From NCBI GenBank assembly GCA_026710825.1, contig JAPOQH010000097.1, forward strand, positions 1 to 42,376: a DNA stretch of 42,376 bases. Direction: 5' to 3'. Under the pieces are notes generated by a model that had not been told where the DNA came from, did not search any database, and saw nothing but the letters and a program-made list of their open reading frames with translations. The stretch is from Chloroflexota bacterium. Lineage in GTDB: Bacteria; Chloroflexota; Dehalococcoidia; Lucifugimonadales; UBA3495. The number at the start of each line of letters is the position of its first letter. Position 1 is the first letter of the stretch. Shown in pieces: positions 33,801-41,720 of this stretch. The position numbers were made by a program, and so were the translations under genes.

Positions 33801-35710
33801 CGGTCTCGATCCCGCTGACCACCACCGCCCAGGGCAACACGTCGGCAGATGACTACTCGGGCGTCCCCTCAAGCCTGACCTTCGACTCGGGAGAAACGTC
33901 CAAGACCTTCACTTTCTCCGCGACGCAGGACACCATCGATGATGACAACGATAGCGTTGCGATTGGCTTCGGCACAATGCCCTCCGGATTCGGCGCCGGC
34001 GCGACGTCCGCAACCGCCATATCGATCGCCGACGACGACGCGGGACTGGCCAAGGTCGGTTTCGGTGCGGCGAGCTACGCGGTATCGGAAGACTCCACGG
34101 TCGACGTGATCGTTTCCCTCGACAACGCTTTAACGGAAGCCGTGACCATCCCCATTACGACGGTGGATCAGGACGGCGCAACCGGCGACGACTACTCCGG
34201 CATTCCTGCCAGCGTCACATTCGCGGCCGGCGACACATCCGCGACGTTCACCGTCGATGCTACCGCCGACAGCACGTACGACGATAACGAGAGCGTGTTG
34301 ATCGGATTCGGAACCCTTCCGGACGGCGTTGACCTCGACGCTACCACCGAGACCACAGTGACCATCACCGACCCCAATCCACCGCAGGTGAAGGTCAGTT
34401 TTGGTTCAGCAACTTACGACGTGAGCGAAGACGGCGGGCTGTGGGTCCCCATTACCCTGGACGCAGACCCTCAGCGTGAGGTGGTTATTCCCTTCACCAG
34501 GACGGGACAAAACGGATTCACCGACGCAGACATCGCGCGGATCTGGGAGAGCGTGACATTCCAGTCGGGCGAAACATCAGTGAACTGGGGCTTCAGGCCA
34601 ATGGATGACGCAATCGACGATGAGGGCGAGAGCGTCGTCATCGGATTGGGCACGCTGCCGAATGGAGTGACCGCCGGTGACATTGCCGAGACCACTGTCA
34701 GCGTGATCGACAACGACCCGAGCAGCGACGCCACACTCAGCGCGCTGACTCTGGTGGACGATGATGCCCGCGCCGTCACCCTCACGCCAGCCTTTGCGGC
34801 GGCGACTGCCGAATACTCGGCGTCGGTCAGTTACGATGTCGGGTCCGTGACGTTGACGGCGACAACGAACCACAGCAGCGCGTCGGTTTCCGTTATCCAG
34901 AGCGACGGAACGACCACGGCAGGCGTGGCGACGGTCGATCTGGATGTGGGCGAGAACCTGATCCAGGCCACGGTAACAGCCGAGGACGAGGTCACCACGC
35001 TGACCTACACCGTCACGGTAGGCGTGCAAGACGACACCAACGCACCGCCAGCATCGGGCTATTCCCGGTGGACCCGGATGGGTTCAGTCTCCAAAAGCGA
35101 CTTCACCGCCGACGGCGCCAGGTACCGCGTCATGACGGTGCTGCAGTTGGCCGACGCCCTGTTCCTCAACATGATGCGCTCCGAGATGCCTTCCGACTTC
35201 ACACTCACGCTGGGAGACCGGCAGTTCCTGGCCAGCGAGAGTTCCAAGCCCTCCGCCGGCGCAGAGGGACGCTACCGGTGGGCGTTGGACGAGGAATTCG
35301 ACTGGGACGCCGGAGACACCGTTGAGGTCAGCATCATCCCCGACGAAGACTCCGGCAGCCTCTCAACCAGAGCAGCGCCGCCGCCGGCCGCGTTCGCCCA
35401 CGGCATCCCAGACAGCCACGACGGCGAGAATTCATTCACCTTTGGGCTATCGTTCACCGAGAACCCCAACCTGAGTTTCAGGACCCTGCGCGACGAGGCG
35501 TTCGATGTGACCAACGGCACGGTTACCCGCGCCAAGCGAACGTCCCAAGGCTCGGACCAGAACTGGGTGATCGACGTCAGGCCCGATTCGGTCGCCGATG
35601 TCACCATCTCACTGGCGCCCACCACGGACTGCGCCGCCTCCGTCGCAATCTGCACCAGCGACGGGAGAGAGCACTACAACAGCGTGGAGTTCACGGTAGC
35701 CGGCCCCTAG
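30818..35710 (+). CDS. Secreted multidomain protein: cadherin-like, arylsulfotransferase propeller, Calx-beta repeats
   Basis: From ATG 30818 (GGGAG nine bases upstream) the product has 1630 residues. Order: signal peptide (1-41, ending VHASA); two cadherin-like domains (about 45-260); an Ig/cadherin-like sandwich (about 270-450); an arylsulfotransferase-type propeller (about 450-840) with HVNSLQ (His635) and GGQHAAQVLPGN (His705) before an LFDNG strand; an SbsA-type Ig-like domain (about 860-960); three Calx-beta-like repeats (about 963-1304), each ending near a DDD/DND turn; a cadherin-like sandwich (about 1305-1405); and a C-terminal surface domain seen in large secreted Chloroflexota and actinobacterial proteins. 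Acidic Asp-rich loops suggest calcium binding. No sortase motif or C-terminal membrane helix is seen. Sulfotransferase activity is possible but unproven; the propeller may instead serve adhesion. Confidence 0.8.
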   Translation: MDIRHHVSDRLYFSKRWAGFMASLALALIAGASSPAIVHASAAPEITSDHAFAVSEGTTGVTTLTATDTDTATSDLAWSKTGGADADKFNLSSAGVLAFASAKDFENPDDADTDGSYQVTVEVSDGTNTDSADLVVTLQNVIEMTSLTGPSTVNYEENKAVRVATYSASSEDDAHALRWSLSGDDADNFRIDEPGGALRFDIDPVSPNLFAQQPDYEDPEDDDEDGIYKVTVQVRRGNESHTLDVEVTITDQNEAGDLTLSTTRPQQGEAATANLTDEDGVVGTPTYTWERSDGRSDWVTISGTTGASYTPTAGETGHFLRVTVSYEDGHGTGQSATASSKEVVIGKLLHSLTAATDDSDGGATWRQFRPTFDSGTLHYSVGCNNSDTMSLTLAAKDADARIAVDGVQIENPGTETATTVSQSVEGDSKVRITLTGSDGSLTTYVVHCAPDHMLEVTTVKRVDAGYIEDLIMFPQYLSGDSNLLIVDNNGVPRFIRDPDFGYKDGLYFRWFRIDEGDEWRYGYGTRVVPSWGMVVLDQNFEVLETVQTVSPLRETDYHDYLVLPNGDYLLMSYEPATRDFSFLPFGDYGTDEDVRDSVIQHRTAEGEEVYRWNSYDHMGFEDCNVAGSVIHDYAHVNSLQMLDDGDIVASFRRCHKILRIDPDEDEVVWRVGPTAMTDEQWEAKDRGPASFTFIGDPAGEFGGQHAAQVLPGNRLILFDNGTPILVNPWTGEQNREKDIYGRGVEYAIDTEHGEAVFVRDHSLHGTRSIPAGPGGHIDLLSNGDWLVSWGDGSLIPSRDTRDEVATQVDPDTGVEKWSLKALRIRSCCRQTHKVRAISLDPVALTDVPQPLAAEFVAEESAFSYADTADRPEVVLAFNRPVVDFTKDTPSVSVTGATIDSVDYHGKAGVAAHAYKFKLVPDGSGDVAFTVLTDKACDSATGGICTADGATLATTPTAGYRITEQISVNFPQGAYTVAEGATVEVGVTLTADPGETVSIPLTTTAQGNTSADDYSGVPSSLTFDSGETSKTFTFSATQDTIDDDNDSVAIGFGTMPSGFGAGATSATAISIADDDAGLAKVGFGAASYAVSEDSTVDVIVSLDNALTEAVTIPITTVDQDGATGDDYSGIPASVTFAAGDTSATFTVDATADSTYDDNESVLIGFGTLPDGVDLDATTETTVTITDPNPPQVKVSFGSATYDVSEDGGLWVPITLDADPQREVVIPFTRTGQNGFTDADIARIWESVTFQSGETSVNWGFRPMDDAIDDEGESVVIGLGTLPNGVTAGDIAETTVSVIDNDPSSDATLSALTLVDDDARAVTLTPAFAAATAEYSASVSYDVGSVTLTATTNHSSASVSVIQSDGTTTAGVATVDLDVGENLIQATVTAEDEVTTLTYTVTVGVQDDTNAPPASGYSRWTRMGSVSKSDFTADGARYRVMTVLQLADALFLNMMRSEMPSDFTLTLGDRQFLASESSKPSAGAEGRYRWALDEEFDWDAGDTVEVSIIPDEDSGSLSTRAAPPPAAFAHGIPDSHDGENSFTFGLSFTENPNLSFRTLRDEAFDVTNGTVTRAKRTSQGSDQNWVIDVRPDSVADVTISLAPTTDCAASVAICTSDGREHYNSVEFTVAGP

Positions 35711-35744
35711 ACCCAAAGACCGATGGTCCAACGTGAAGCAGCCG

Positions 35745-38135
35745 TCAATCAACTACGGCAGCAGCCATCCAGTAGCCCACGCCCCGCCTGGTGAACAGGT
35801 AGATCGGCTCAGCCGCCGGGTCGCCGAGCTTCTGCCGCAACCGCTTCACGACGGACCGCAGCAAGCCAGCATTGTTGGCGCCATCGGAACCCCACACCCG
35901 CTGCAACAGCTGGTCATGGGTCATCACCCGACCGGCATGGGCCGAAAGCTCGGCCAGGAGTCGGTACTCGGTGGTAGTCAAATACACCGGCTCACCCCTC
36001 AACGAAACGTCTCGGCGCGAGTAGTCGATGACCAGGTCGCCAAACACGTAAGGGTCGCGCGGCGCCTCAGCGGGCGCCGTTGATTCACCGCGACGCAGCG
36101 CCGCCTGGATTCTCGCCAAGAGTTCGCTGGGTGAAAATGGCTTGACCACGTAATCGGCCGCACCCGCCTGGAATGCCCTCACTATCACCTCATCCTGACC
36201 GTACGCGGACAGAAAGACCACGGGCACAGCCGCCAGTTCCTGGACGCTCGCCATCAACTCAATCCCATTGGATCCCGGCAACATCAGATCCAGCAGCACC
36301 AGGTGCGGTGCAACCTCTTCAACCAGCCTGGGCACCTCCCGCGGATCAGCCGCGACACTGGAAACGTAACCAGCCCTGGAAAGCACATCCCGCACGTACC
36401 GGAGGGTCTGCGGGTCGTCGTCAACCACCAGCACCCTCGGAGCCTCGCCTGAGACCCCCACCAGCGGTGCGCGCACCGCACTGCCGCCAGCGCCATCCGC
36501 GCGACCTGTCGAAGCGCCTTCCGCCACCGGAAGGGTGAATGTGAACCGGGCGCCCGTATCGGGGCCATCGCTTTCCGCCCAGATACGACCGCCGTGCGCC
36601 TCCACTATCCCCTTGCAGATTGCCAGACCAAGACCAGTGTCAGTTTGCTCATCATCAGCGGACCGCGAGAACTTCCGGAACAAACGCGGCAGCAAATTTG
36701 CAGGGATGCCCCGCCCTCGGTCCGAAACGCTCACTGCCACGTACCCGCCCTGAAAAGCCGCATTCACGCGTATCACCGATGGCTCGGGCGACTCCCGCAC
36801 CGCGTTCGACAGCAGGTTGTTCAACACCTGGACGACGCGCCGCCGGTCCGCCAGCACCATCGGTAAATCCGCAGGCAGATCGATCCGGATATTGTTCCCG
36901 CTTCCAACAGCCAGGAATATACCCTTCACCTCCTCCATCAGTGCGGAAACCTCCACCGGAGCCGGCGTCACCGACAGGCTGCCCGTCTCAATGCGGGCCA
37001 CGTCCAGCAGGTCGCTTATCAATCCTCGCATCCGCTCCGACTGCTCAAAGATTATCCGATGGAACTGACGCATCTCCACCGGGTCCAGCATGGCCCCCTC
37101 ATCCAGCAGCGTATTCGCCGAACCTCGTATCGAGGTCAATGGCGTCCTCAGCTCGTGGCTCACCATCCCCAGAAACTCCGCGCGCAGCCTTTCCAGATCC
37201 TGCAGCGGCGTCATGTCCTGCATCGTCACCACAAACGACTCAATTTCGCCACCCTCTCCATGAATGGGCGTGGCATTGACGATGGCCGTCATGCTGCCGC
37301 CGTCCGGGATGCTCAGCTCCACCTCCTCAGCACGCACCGTCTCACCACTGCTGAGCGCAACTGCCATCGGCAACTCACGCATCGACATCACCGAACCGTC
37401 GGCGCGCCGCACCGTGAGCAGCTGCAGGATCTCCTCAACCGAAAGCGACTCGGAAAAGAACTCCCGGCCAACCCGACGAGTCTCCAGGTTGATCGAAACC
37501 GGAACCCCGGTCCTCGCGTCGAACACCACCACGCCCACCGGCGCAGTGTCTACCAACGCCTCCAGGTCCGCCCGCGCCCGCCGCTCATCACGGTGGTAGC
37601 GGGCGTTGGCGATGACCAGCGCCGCCTGCGAGGTGAACATCAACAGGGTCTCCTCGTCCTCGGGCGAGAACTCCCGGCCATCCACCGTGTCGCCCAGGTA
37701 GATGACTCCCGACGGACGGCCACGATAGGTAATCGGGGCAAACAGCACTGCCAACGGCAGATGCACCTCAGCCGGGAAATTGAGCTCCGGCAGGTCCAGC
37801 TCCCGAGCGTACCGGTGGAAATCGGGGTGCCTCACCTGACCGGAAAGGCCGCCGATGTGCTCAAAGAAGCGCAACCCGTCCGCCACGTTCCACAGCATCC
37901 CCGCTTCCTCAAGTGACATTCCCGAAGCCATGAAATCCTGTATCTGCAGCCCGTCGTCGAACAGCACCATCACCCCGTAGCGGGCGCCCGTCAGCGAACG
38001 GGCGCTCTCCAGAACCCCCTGCAGCACCCGGTCGAAATCCAGGCTGTCGTTGATGCGCAGGCTCGCCTCGCTCAACAGCGACAGACGCTCCCTCAACCCG
38101 GCAATCTCCAAATCCCGCTCGTCCATAGCCGCCAT
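35745..38135 (-). CDS. GAF-PAS-histidine kinase-receiver-winged helix fusion (intact)
   Basis: From ATG 38135 (MAAMDERD, with GGGAG eight bases upstream) the protein has 796 residues; an in-frame start at 38249 would add 38 unlikely residues and lie upstream of the -10 box. Order: short coiled coil, GAF (about 20-180), PAS (about 190-310), HisKA, HATPase (about 400-540), receiver (565-685), OmpR-type winged helix (about 695-790). All key residues are present: His327 in VSHELRTPL, Asn444 in NNLLSNA, DRGRG, TGLGLAI, receiver DDD pocket with Asp616 in LLDLMLPG, Ser in FLSAY, and Lys665 in VKPFS. It has no membrane segment, so the GAF domain should sense an internal signal. It is a paralogue of 6361-8796 and converges on the surface-protein gene 34 bases away. 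Confidence 0.92.
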   Translation of the reverse strand: MAAMDERDLEIAGLRERLSLLSEASLRINDSLDFDRVLQGVLESARSLTGARYGVMVLFDDGLQIQDFMASGMSLEEAGMLWNVADGLRFFEHIGGLSGQVRHPDFHRYARELDLPELNFPAEVHLPLAVLFAPITYRGRPSGVIYLGDTVDGREFSPEDEETLLMFTSQAALVIANARYHRDERRARADLEALVDTAPVGVVVFDARTGVPVSINLETRRVGREFFSESLSVEEILQLLTVRRADGSVMSMRELPMAVALSSGETVRAEEVELSIPDGGSMTAIVNATPIHGEGGEIESFVVTMQDMTPLQDLERLRAEFLGMVSHELRTPLTSIRGSANTLLDEGAMLDPVEMRQFHRIIFEQSERMRGLISDLLDVARIETGSLSVTPAPVEVSALMEEVKGIFLAVGSGNNIRIDLPADLPMVLADRRRVVQVLNNLLSNAVRESPEPSVIRVNAAFQGGYVAVSVSDRGRGIPANLLPRLFRKFSRSADDEQTDTGLGLAICKGIVEAHGGRIWAESDGPDTGARFTFTLPVAEGASTGRADGAGGSAVRAPLVGVSGEAPRVLVVDDDPQTLRYVRDVLSRAGYVSSVAADPREVPRLVEEVAPHLVLLDLMLPGSNGIELMASVQELAAVPVVFLSAYGQDEVIVRAFQAGAADYVVKPFSPSELLARIQAALRRGESTAPAEAPRDPYVFGDLVIDYSRRDVSLRGEPVYLTTTEYRLLAELSAHAGRVMTHDQLLQRVWGSDGANNAGLLRSVVKRLRQKLGDPAAEPIYLFTRRGVGYWMAAAVVD

Positions 38136-38808
38136 CGACAAAATCTCCCACCCGTTTATACACAGAAGACATCCCGGACAGTGCCTGGAAAACCGGCAAC
38201 GACACATTATACTTGGGAGTGACCATTGATTTGATGCATAAATTGACACACTCTTCCTACCCCCCGCCGTATCATTTCCACACCACAGCAGTAAAATACG
38301 CGGCCGAAATCAATGCCAAATCCGAACACAGAATTATTTGTCGACCGGAGGCCACCATATTTTGACCAGCCAGAGATCACGCTTCAGCATTGAACTCGCA
38401 AGAAAGAGTGGTTGACACATTGAAGTCATCCCCAAACAGCCCATACAAATAGCCATACAATAGCCCTAAGAGTGTCGTGTCAGAGCGGCAGGACCCGACT
38501 CATCCCTGGGAGGTCGCGGACCTTGACACGGGAGTAAAGGGCTACGCCACATTCCACCGATGGGAAGGGAACCACCCATCCGGCGTTACTGGAAGAGACG
38601 ACTGTGCATAACTTCGCGTCTATGCCAGCAAGACCAGCTGCGTCGGCACTTGTGGCAGACGTCGGAATATTTTTCACTGTCGGTCGCCAATTCCGACACG
38701 CAGCAACTCCCCGTCGCTCTGTACCATCGATATGTAGATTCCCTCGCCTACGCCGCTTGAAATGGGGAAAGGCTGGCGAAGACGAAGCTCACCGAACCTT
38801 GGGCGAGC
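38136..38808. other. Gene-poor region upstream of the kinase fusion, 673 bases
   Basis: Contains the -10 box at 38211-38206, TTGACAC words at 38243 and 38412, and an imperfect 11-12 base tandem duplication (CATACAAATAGC/CATACAATAGCC, about 38442-38465). Small open frames are present (for example 38677-38480 on the minus strand, 65 codons) but resemble nothing I recognise. Together with the transposase remnant that follows, it looks like decayed mobile DNA. Confidence 0.45.
38206..38211 (-). promoter_or_regulatory. -10 box of the intact kinase fusion gene
   Basis: TATAAT on the minus strand, 71 bases before the ATG at 38135, in the word AAGTATAATG. The -35 position (TCAAAT) is poor. A TTGACAC lies just upstream of the -35 position. 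Confidence 0.5.
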
Positions 38809-38889
38809 TTGGATACAGTGGCGTGGCTGCACACCATACGGGAAACCCAGTCAGCGTTGGCGGTAATCGTGTCTCCGGAGTTCAGACCC

Positions 38890-39275
38890 ACCCCGGGGGC
38901 AGAGAGCCTGGAACGGTTTCTGGCCAGGCCGGCCCGCCGATGGCGCGAGGAGCAGGGGCAGGCTGGCAAGGGGCCCAAGGTGAAACCGCCGCGCCACTGG
39001 TGGACTAGAAAGACCCCTTCGAGGGCGTGTGGTGCGAAGTGTTGGAGCGGCTACAGGAAGACCCGGACACCGGTGCGATGGCGCTGCCGGGCCGGCTATA
39101 GGCAAATCACCCCAACCGGCGCAGCCGGGCCAAACCCCGCCCGTTGCAGTGGCGGGTGCAGCAGTGGCGGGGCATCATGGCCAACAATCTCGTTACGCCC
39201 GCGTCCGAATCTCCGCCGCCCGAACTCATTGGCCTGCGGGATATGGCGCTGGCGATGGGCGATCCGAGGCGCTGA
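38890..39275 (+). pseudogene. Decayed transposase fragment (IS21/DDE-type HTH and linker part)
   Basis: Two frames must be joined to read it. The first gives GPKVKPPRHWWTRK up to about 39011. After a loss of one base, the next frame gives DPFEGVWCEVLERLQEDPD, then a TAG at 39099-39101, then PRPLQWRVQQWRG and a final stop at 39273-39275. The pattern W-T-R-x-DPF-x-x-x-W ... LQ-R-R-V-x-x-WR is that of the N-terminal part of IS21 IstA-like and related transposases. The frameshift, the internal stop and the lack of a catalytic DDE domain mark it as dead. No terminal inverted repeats were found. Confidence 0.55.
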
Positions 39276-39354
39276 TTCTTTGGCATCATTCCCCAGTGAG
39301 GAAACCGGCCTGCCAATATGCCGTGTATCAGGTTCCCCTGAACAGGCTCACCCA

Positions 39355-40779
39355 TCAACTTGCCGGTACCGTGAAGTGCAACCCCTGAGGCTTGGGAGCA
39401 CTGTCCGCGGTCGCCGGTTGGGACGTTTCCGAAATAATCGCGTCCGGTCCGGCGGAATCATCGTCAGCCAGGACGTACACCACCTTGAGCAATTTGCCGC
39501 CGACGCAGAACACCATGTACACGAACAGGAACATGGCGTGCCACACGTAACCGGCGTCGAGACGCGCCATCACTTCTTCTCTGGTGTAACCCAGGGCATC
39601 GAAATCAATCTGCCAGGCCCCCAGCAGGTTGTGGTCCGGCAGTATCCTGGGCACGTCCGGCGAGACATACATTATGAAGATGGTGAACATCCCCGCGATG
39701 CTCAACACCAGGGCGGAGGCGAAGGTTGCGGGCAAAAGGAAACGGCGCTGGACCGGCGTCGGGTTGACCGAAGGGTCATGAAGGACCACGACGGCGCCCA
39801 TTATCCCGCCCAACACCGCAAACACGACGGCCGACTGGATCCAGACCGAGATGTTGGAGAGCGCCATCACCACCACATAGGACACCAGAATTGGCGGGAG
39901 CACCGCCCAGGCTGTCCGCCCCACAACTCCATCCCTGGCCCGGTTTCTCCGATTGGCCCACCATCCCAACAGGTGAAACATCACCCCGCCCAGTCCGGCC
40001 GTGGCGAGGGACACCAGGAGGGTCAACATGTACGGCAAGTGAGTTCCGTAGAAGTCGCGCATCACGTAGAACCCGAAATGGTCCATGTCCAGGGGCGCGA
40101 ACTGCAAAGTGGGTACCGCTAGGGCGAAAAACATGGACACCCAGAAGAAATCGCGCAACCCTGCGGTCCGGTCGGGCCCGAGCAGCCCCTGTGCCAGGAC
40201 CAATGCCGTCGTCACGCACACGTAGGCGATTGGCATCCAGCTGGCGTTCCAGCCGAGTGCGGCCAGGCCGTATCCTGCGCCAACGATGAACACGGCGAGG
40301 GGAAGGATCCGGAGCAGCATCAGGCGGCCCAGCGAACTCAGGATTGAGGACCCGTCATACGTCTCCAAATCCGCAGACCTCTCGCTTGTGGCCCCGCGAC
40401 TTATTCCGTCGGTTGACCTGTCGTCCGTCACCGCGCCCTTGACGACCATGCCAACTTCGCTGGTCGCGGAAGCGATGTCCGGAGCCAGTCCCGCCAGCAG
40501 TATGAGGCCGGCGGTCTCCGTGTCCGACAGGTTCAGCGCCGCTCCGAAAGTCTTGATGCGGTCAACGCTTGGTCGGACGGTACCCGCTTCCCAACGCGAA
40601 ACGGTGGCGTGGCTGAACCGTTCGCCGTAACCGCCATCGACGGTCGCCATGCGCCGGAGCAGTCCCTCCTGGGACAACCCCACTCTGCCATCTCCGTCCA
40701 CATAGGACTCTCGGTACGCACGCATGAGGAATCCGACCTGAGCGTGCCTGGCTCTATGGAATTCGCGCTCGGTAACCAC
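39355..40779 (-). CDS. XRE-type helix-turn-helix protein with a multi-pass membrane domain
   Basis: The 474-residue product starts with a Cro/C1-type DNA-binding domain (about 12-95): LSQEGLLRRMA, then FSHATVSRWEAGTVRPSVDRI, the classical recognition helix region. A polar linker (about 100-150) leads to about eight hydrophobic segments (about 152-440), with short loops such as GPDRTAG and WANRRNRARDG, and a soluble C-terminal tail of about 35 residues. This predicts a regulator held at the inner membrane, with the DNA-binding domain inside the cell. The membrane part resembles no family I can name. The start is a GTG; AGAGG is rather far upstream (13 bases), so Met19 is a fallback start. TATAAT lies 129 bases upstream. 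Confidence 0.75.
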   Translation of the reverse strand: MVTEREFHRARHAQVGFLMRAYRESYVDGDGRVGLSQEGLLRRMATVDGGYGERFSHATVSRWEAGTVRPSVDRIKTFGAALNLSDTETAGLILLAGLAPDIASATSEVGMVVKGAVTDDRSTDGISRGATSERSADLETYDGSSILSSLGRLMLLRILPLAVFIVGAGYGLAALGWNASWMPIAYVCVTTALVLAQGLLGPDRTAGLRDFFWVSMFFALAVPTLQFAPLDMDHFGFYVMRDFYGTHLPYMLTLLVSLATAGLGGVMFHLLGWWANRRNRARDGVVGRTAWAVLPPILVSYVVVMALSNISVWIQSAVVFAVLGGIMGAVVVLHDPSVNPTPVQRRFLLPATFASALVLSIAGMFTIFIMYVSPDVPRILPDHNLLGAWQIDFDALGYTREEVMARLDAGYVWHAMFLFVYMVFCVGGKLLKVVYVLADDDSAGPDAIISETSQPATADSAPKPQGLHFTVPAS

Positions 40780-41720
40780 GATGTGTGAACAACCTCTAAT
40801 GTGGACCGCAAGGAGTCCGTTTGCGAAGATCTATCCACCGACCGGATTCGGTTGATTATCTTCACATTGCTCACATGGCAATGCATGAAGCGTCTTTATG
40901 ATTCGTCATTATACTTGCAGCGAACGTGTATTTGCGCATCCGCAGAGCCGCCACCACCGGCGCGGACGGAATCGCCGACGCCTGGATGGCCTCCCCGGTG
41001 GGTTGAAACACCGTCCTGGTGAAAGCAACCGCCCCTGACACGAACGCGCCGCAGACCCTCGTTGCGGTCGTGATCCAATCAGTCCCGGCAGACCTGGCGG
41101 TAGGCCACAGCACCGCGACCATCGCCAGGGACGACAACACAATCCGAAACCGCTGGCGCCGGGCATGGATCCTGCCGCTGGAGATCTCCCATCATCCTCC
41201 GTCGGGGAATTCCATTCCGATTTAGTCCCTCTCAATCTGTTGACGGTGGGACACATCTCGGCATCATCGCCTCCTGAACATATCACTGTGAGAGCCACGC
41301 CATCTGCACACGCCTTGCATTGCATGTCCGGTCTAGCCGCGAATGTTATGCACATCGACATGGCCGTGCGGTCAAGCAATCTGCCACCGCCAAGCTGGGA
41401 TCCTTCCGCTGCTCGCCAGATCAGCGCGCCAAAAAGCACACGGCATGCACACTCCCGGAAACGGGCGATTCAGCGTCAAAAGCGGTCTTTGGCAAAGAAA
41501 ACGAGTGCAACACCCCGATTGCGATGTCCGCTATGGAAGTCGGCTCGCGGACACCACAATCAAGAGTTCGTTCCCGAGCAGGCCGTCATAGGGTTGATGG
41601 CGACAACGTGCCAGCATCGTTACCCGTTTTCTACAGGCAAAGCCCACGCCGCCCGGTCATCCTCGGGTATCAAGGCGATGGCCGATGCCTGTGGACCTCT
41701 AAACCGCAGATGTGTGCGCC
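40780..41720. other. Intergenic region, 941 bases
   Basis: No gene is convincing on either strand. The left part holds the -10 box (40913-40908) for the XRE gene. A minus-strand stretch near 41150-41090 would encode one hydrophobic segment after basic residues (RRQRFRIVLSSLAMVAVL), but it has no ribosome site and no family. The rest may be a long leader for the secreted protein at 41721 or decayed sequence. Confidence 0.45.
40908..40913 (-). promoter_or_regulatory. -10 box of the XRE membrane-regulator gene
   Basis: TATAAT on the minus strand in the word AAGTATAATG, the same word as before the intact kinase fusion, 129 bases before the GTG at 40779. The -35 position is poor. Confidence 0.4.

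Noticed and set aside
38441..38466. Short tandem duplication as a CRISPR-like or iteron array
   Set aside because: Only two imperfect 11-12 base copies, no spacers and no replication gene nearby.
38809..40122. 437-codon plus-strand frame
   Set aside because: The first third is the transposase remnant; the rest is antisense to the XRE-membrane gene and meaningless.
40871..41140. 89-codon minus-strand frame with one hydrophobic segment
   Set aside because: No ribosome site, GTG start in a non-coding-looking region, no family.
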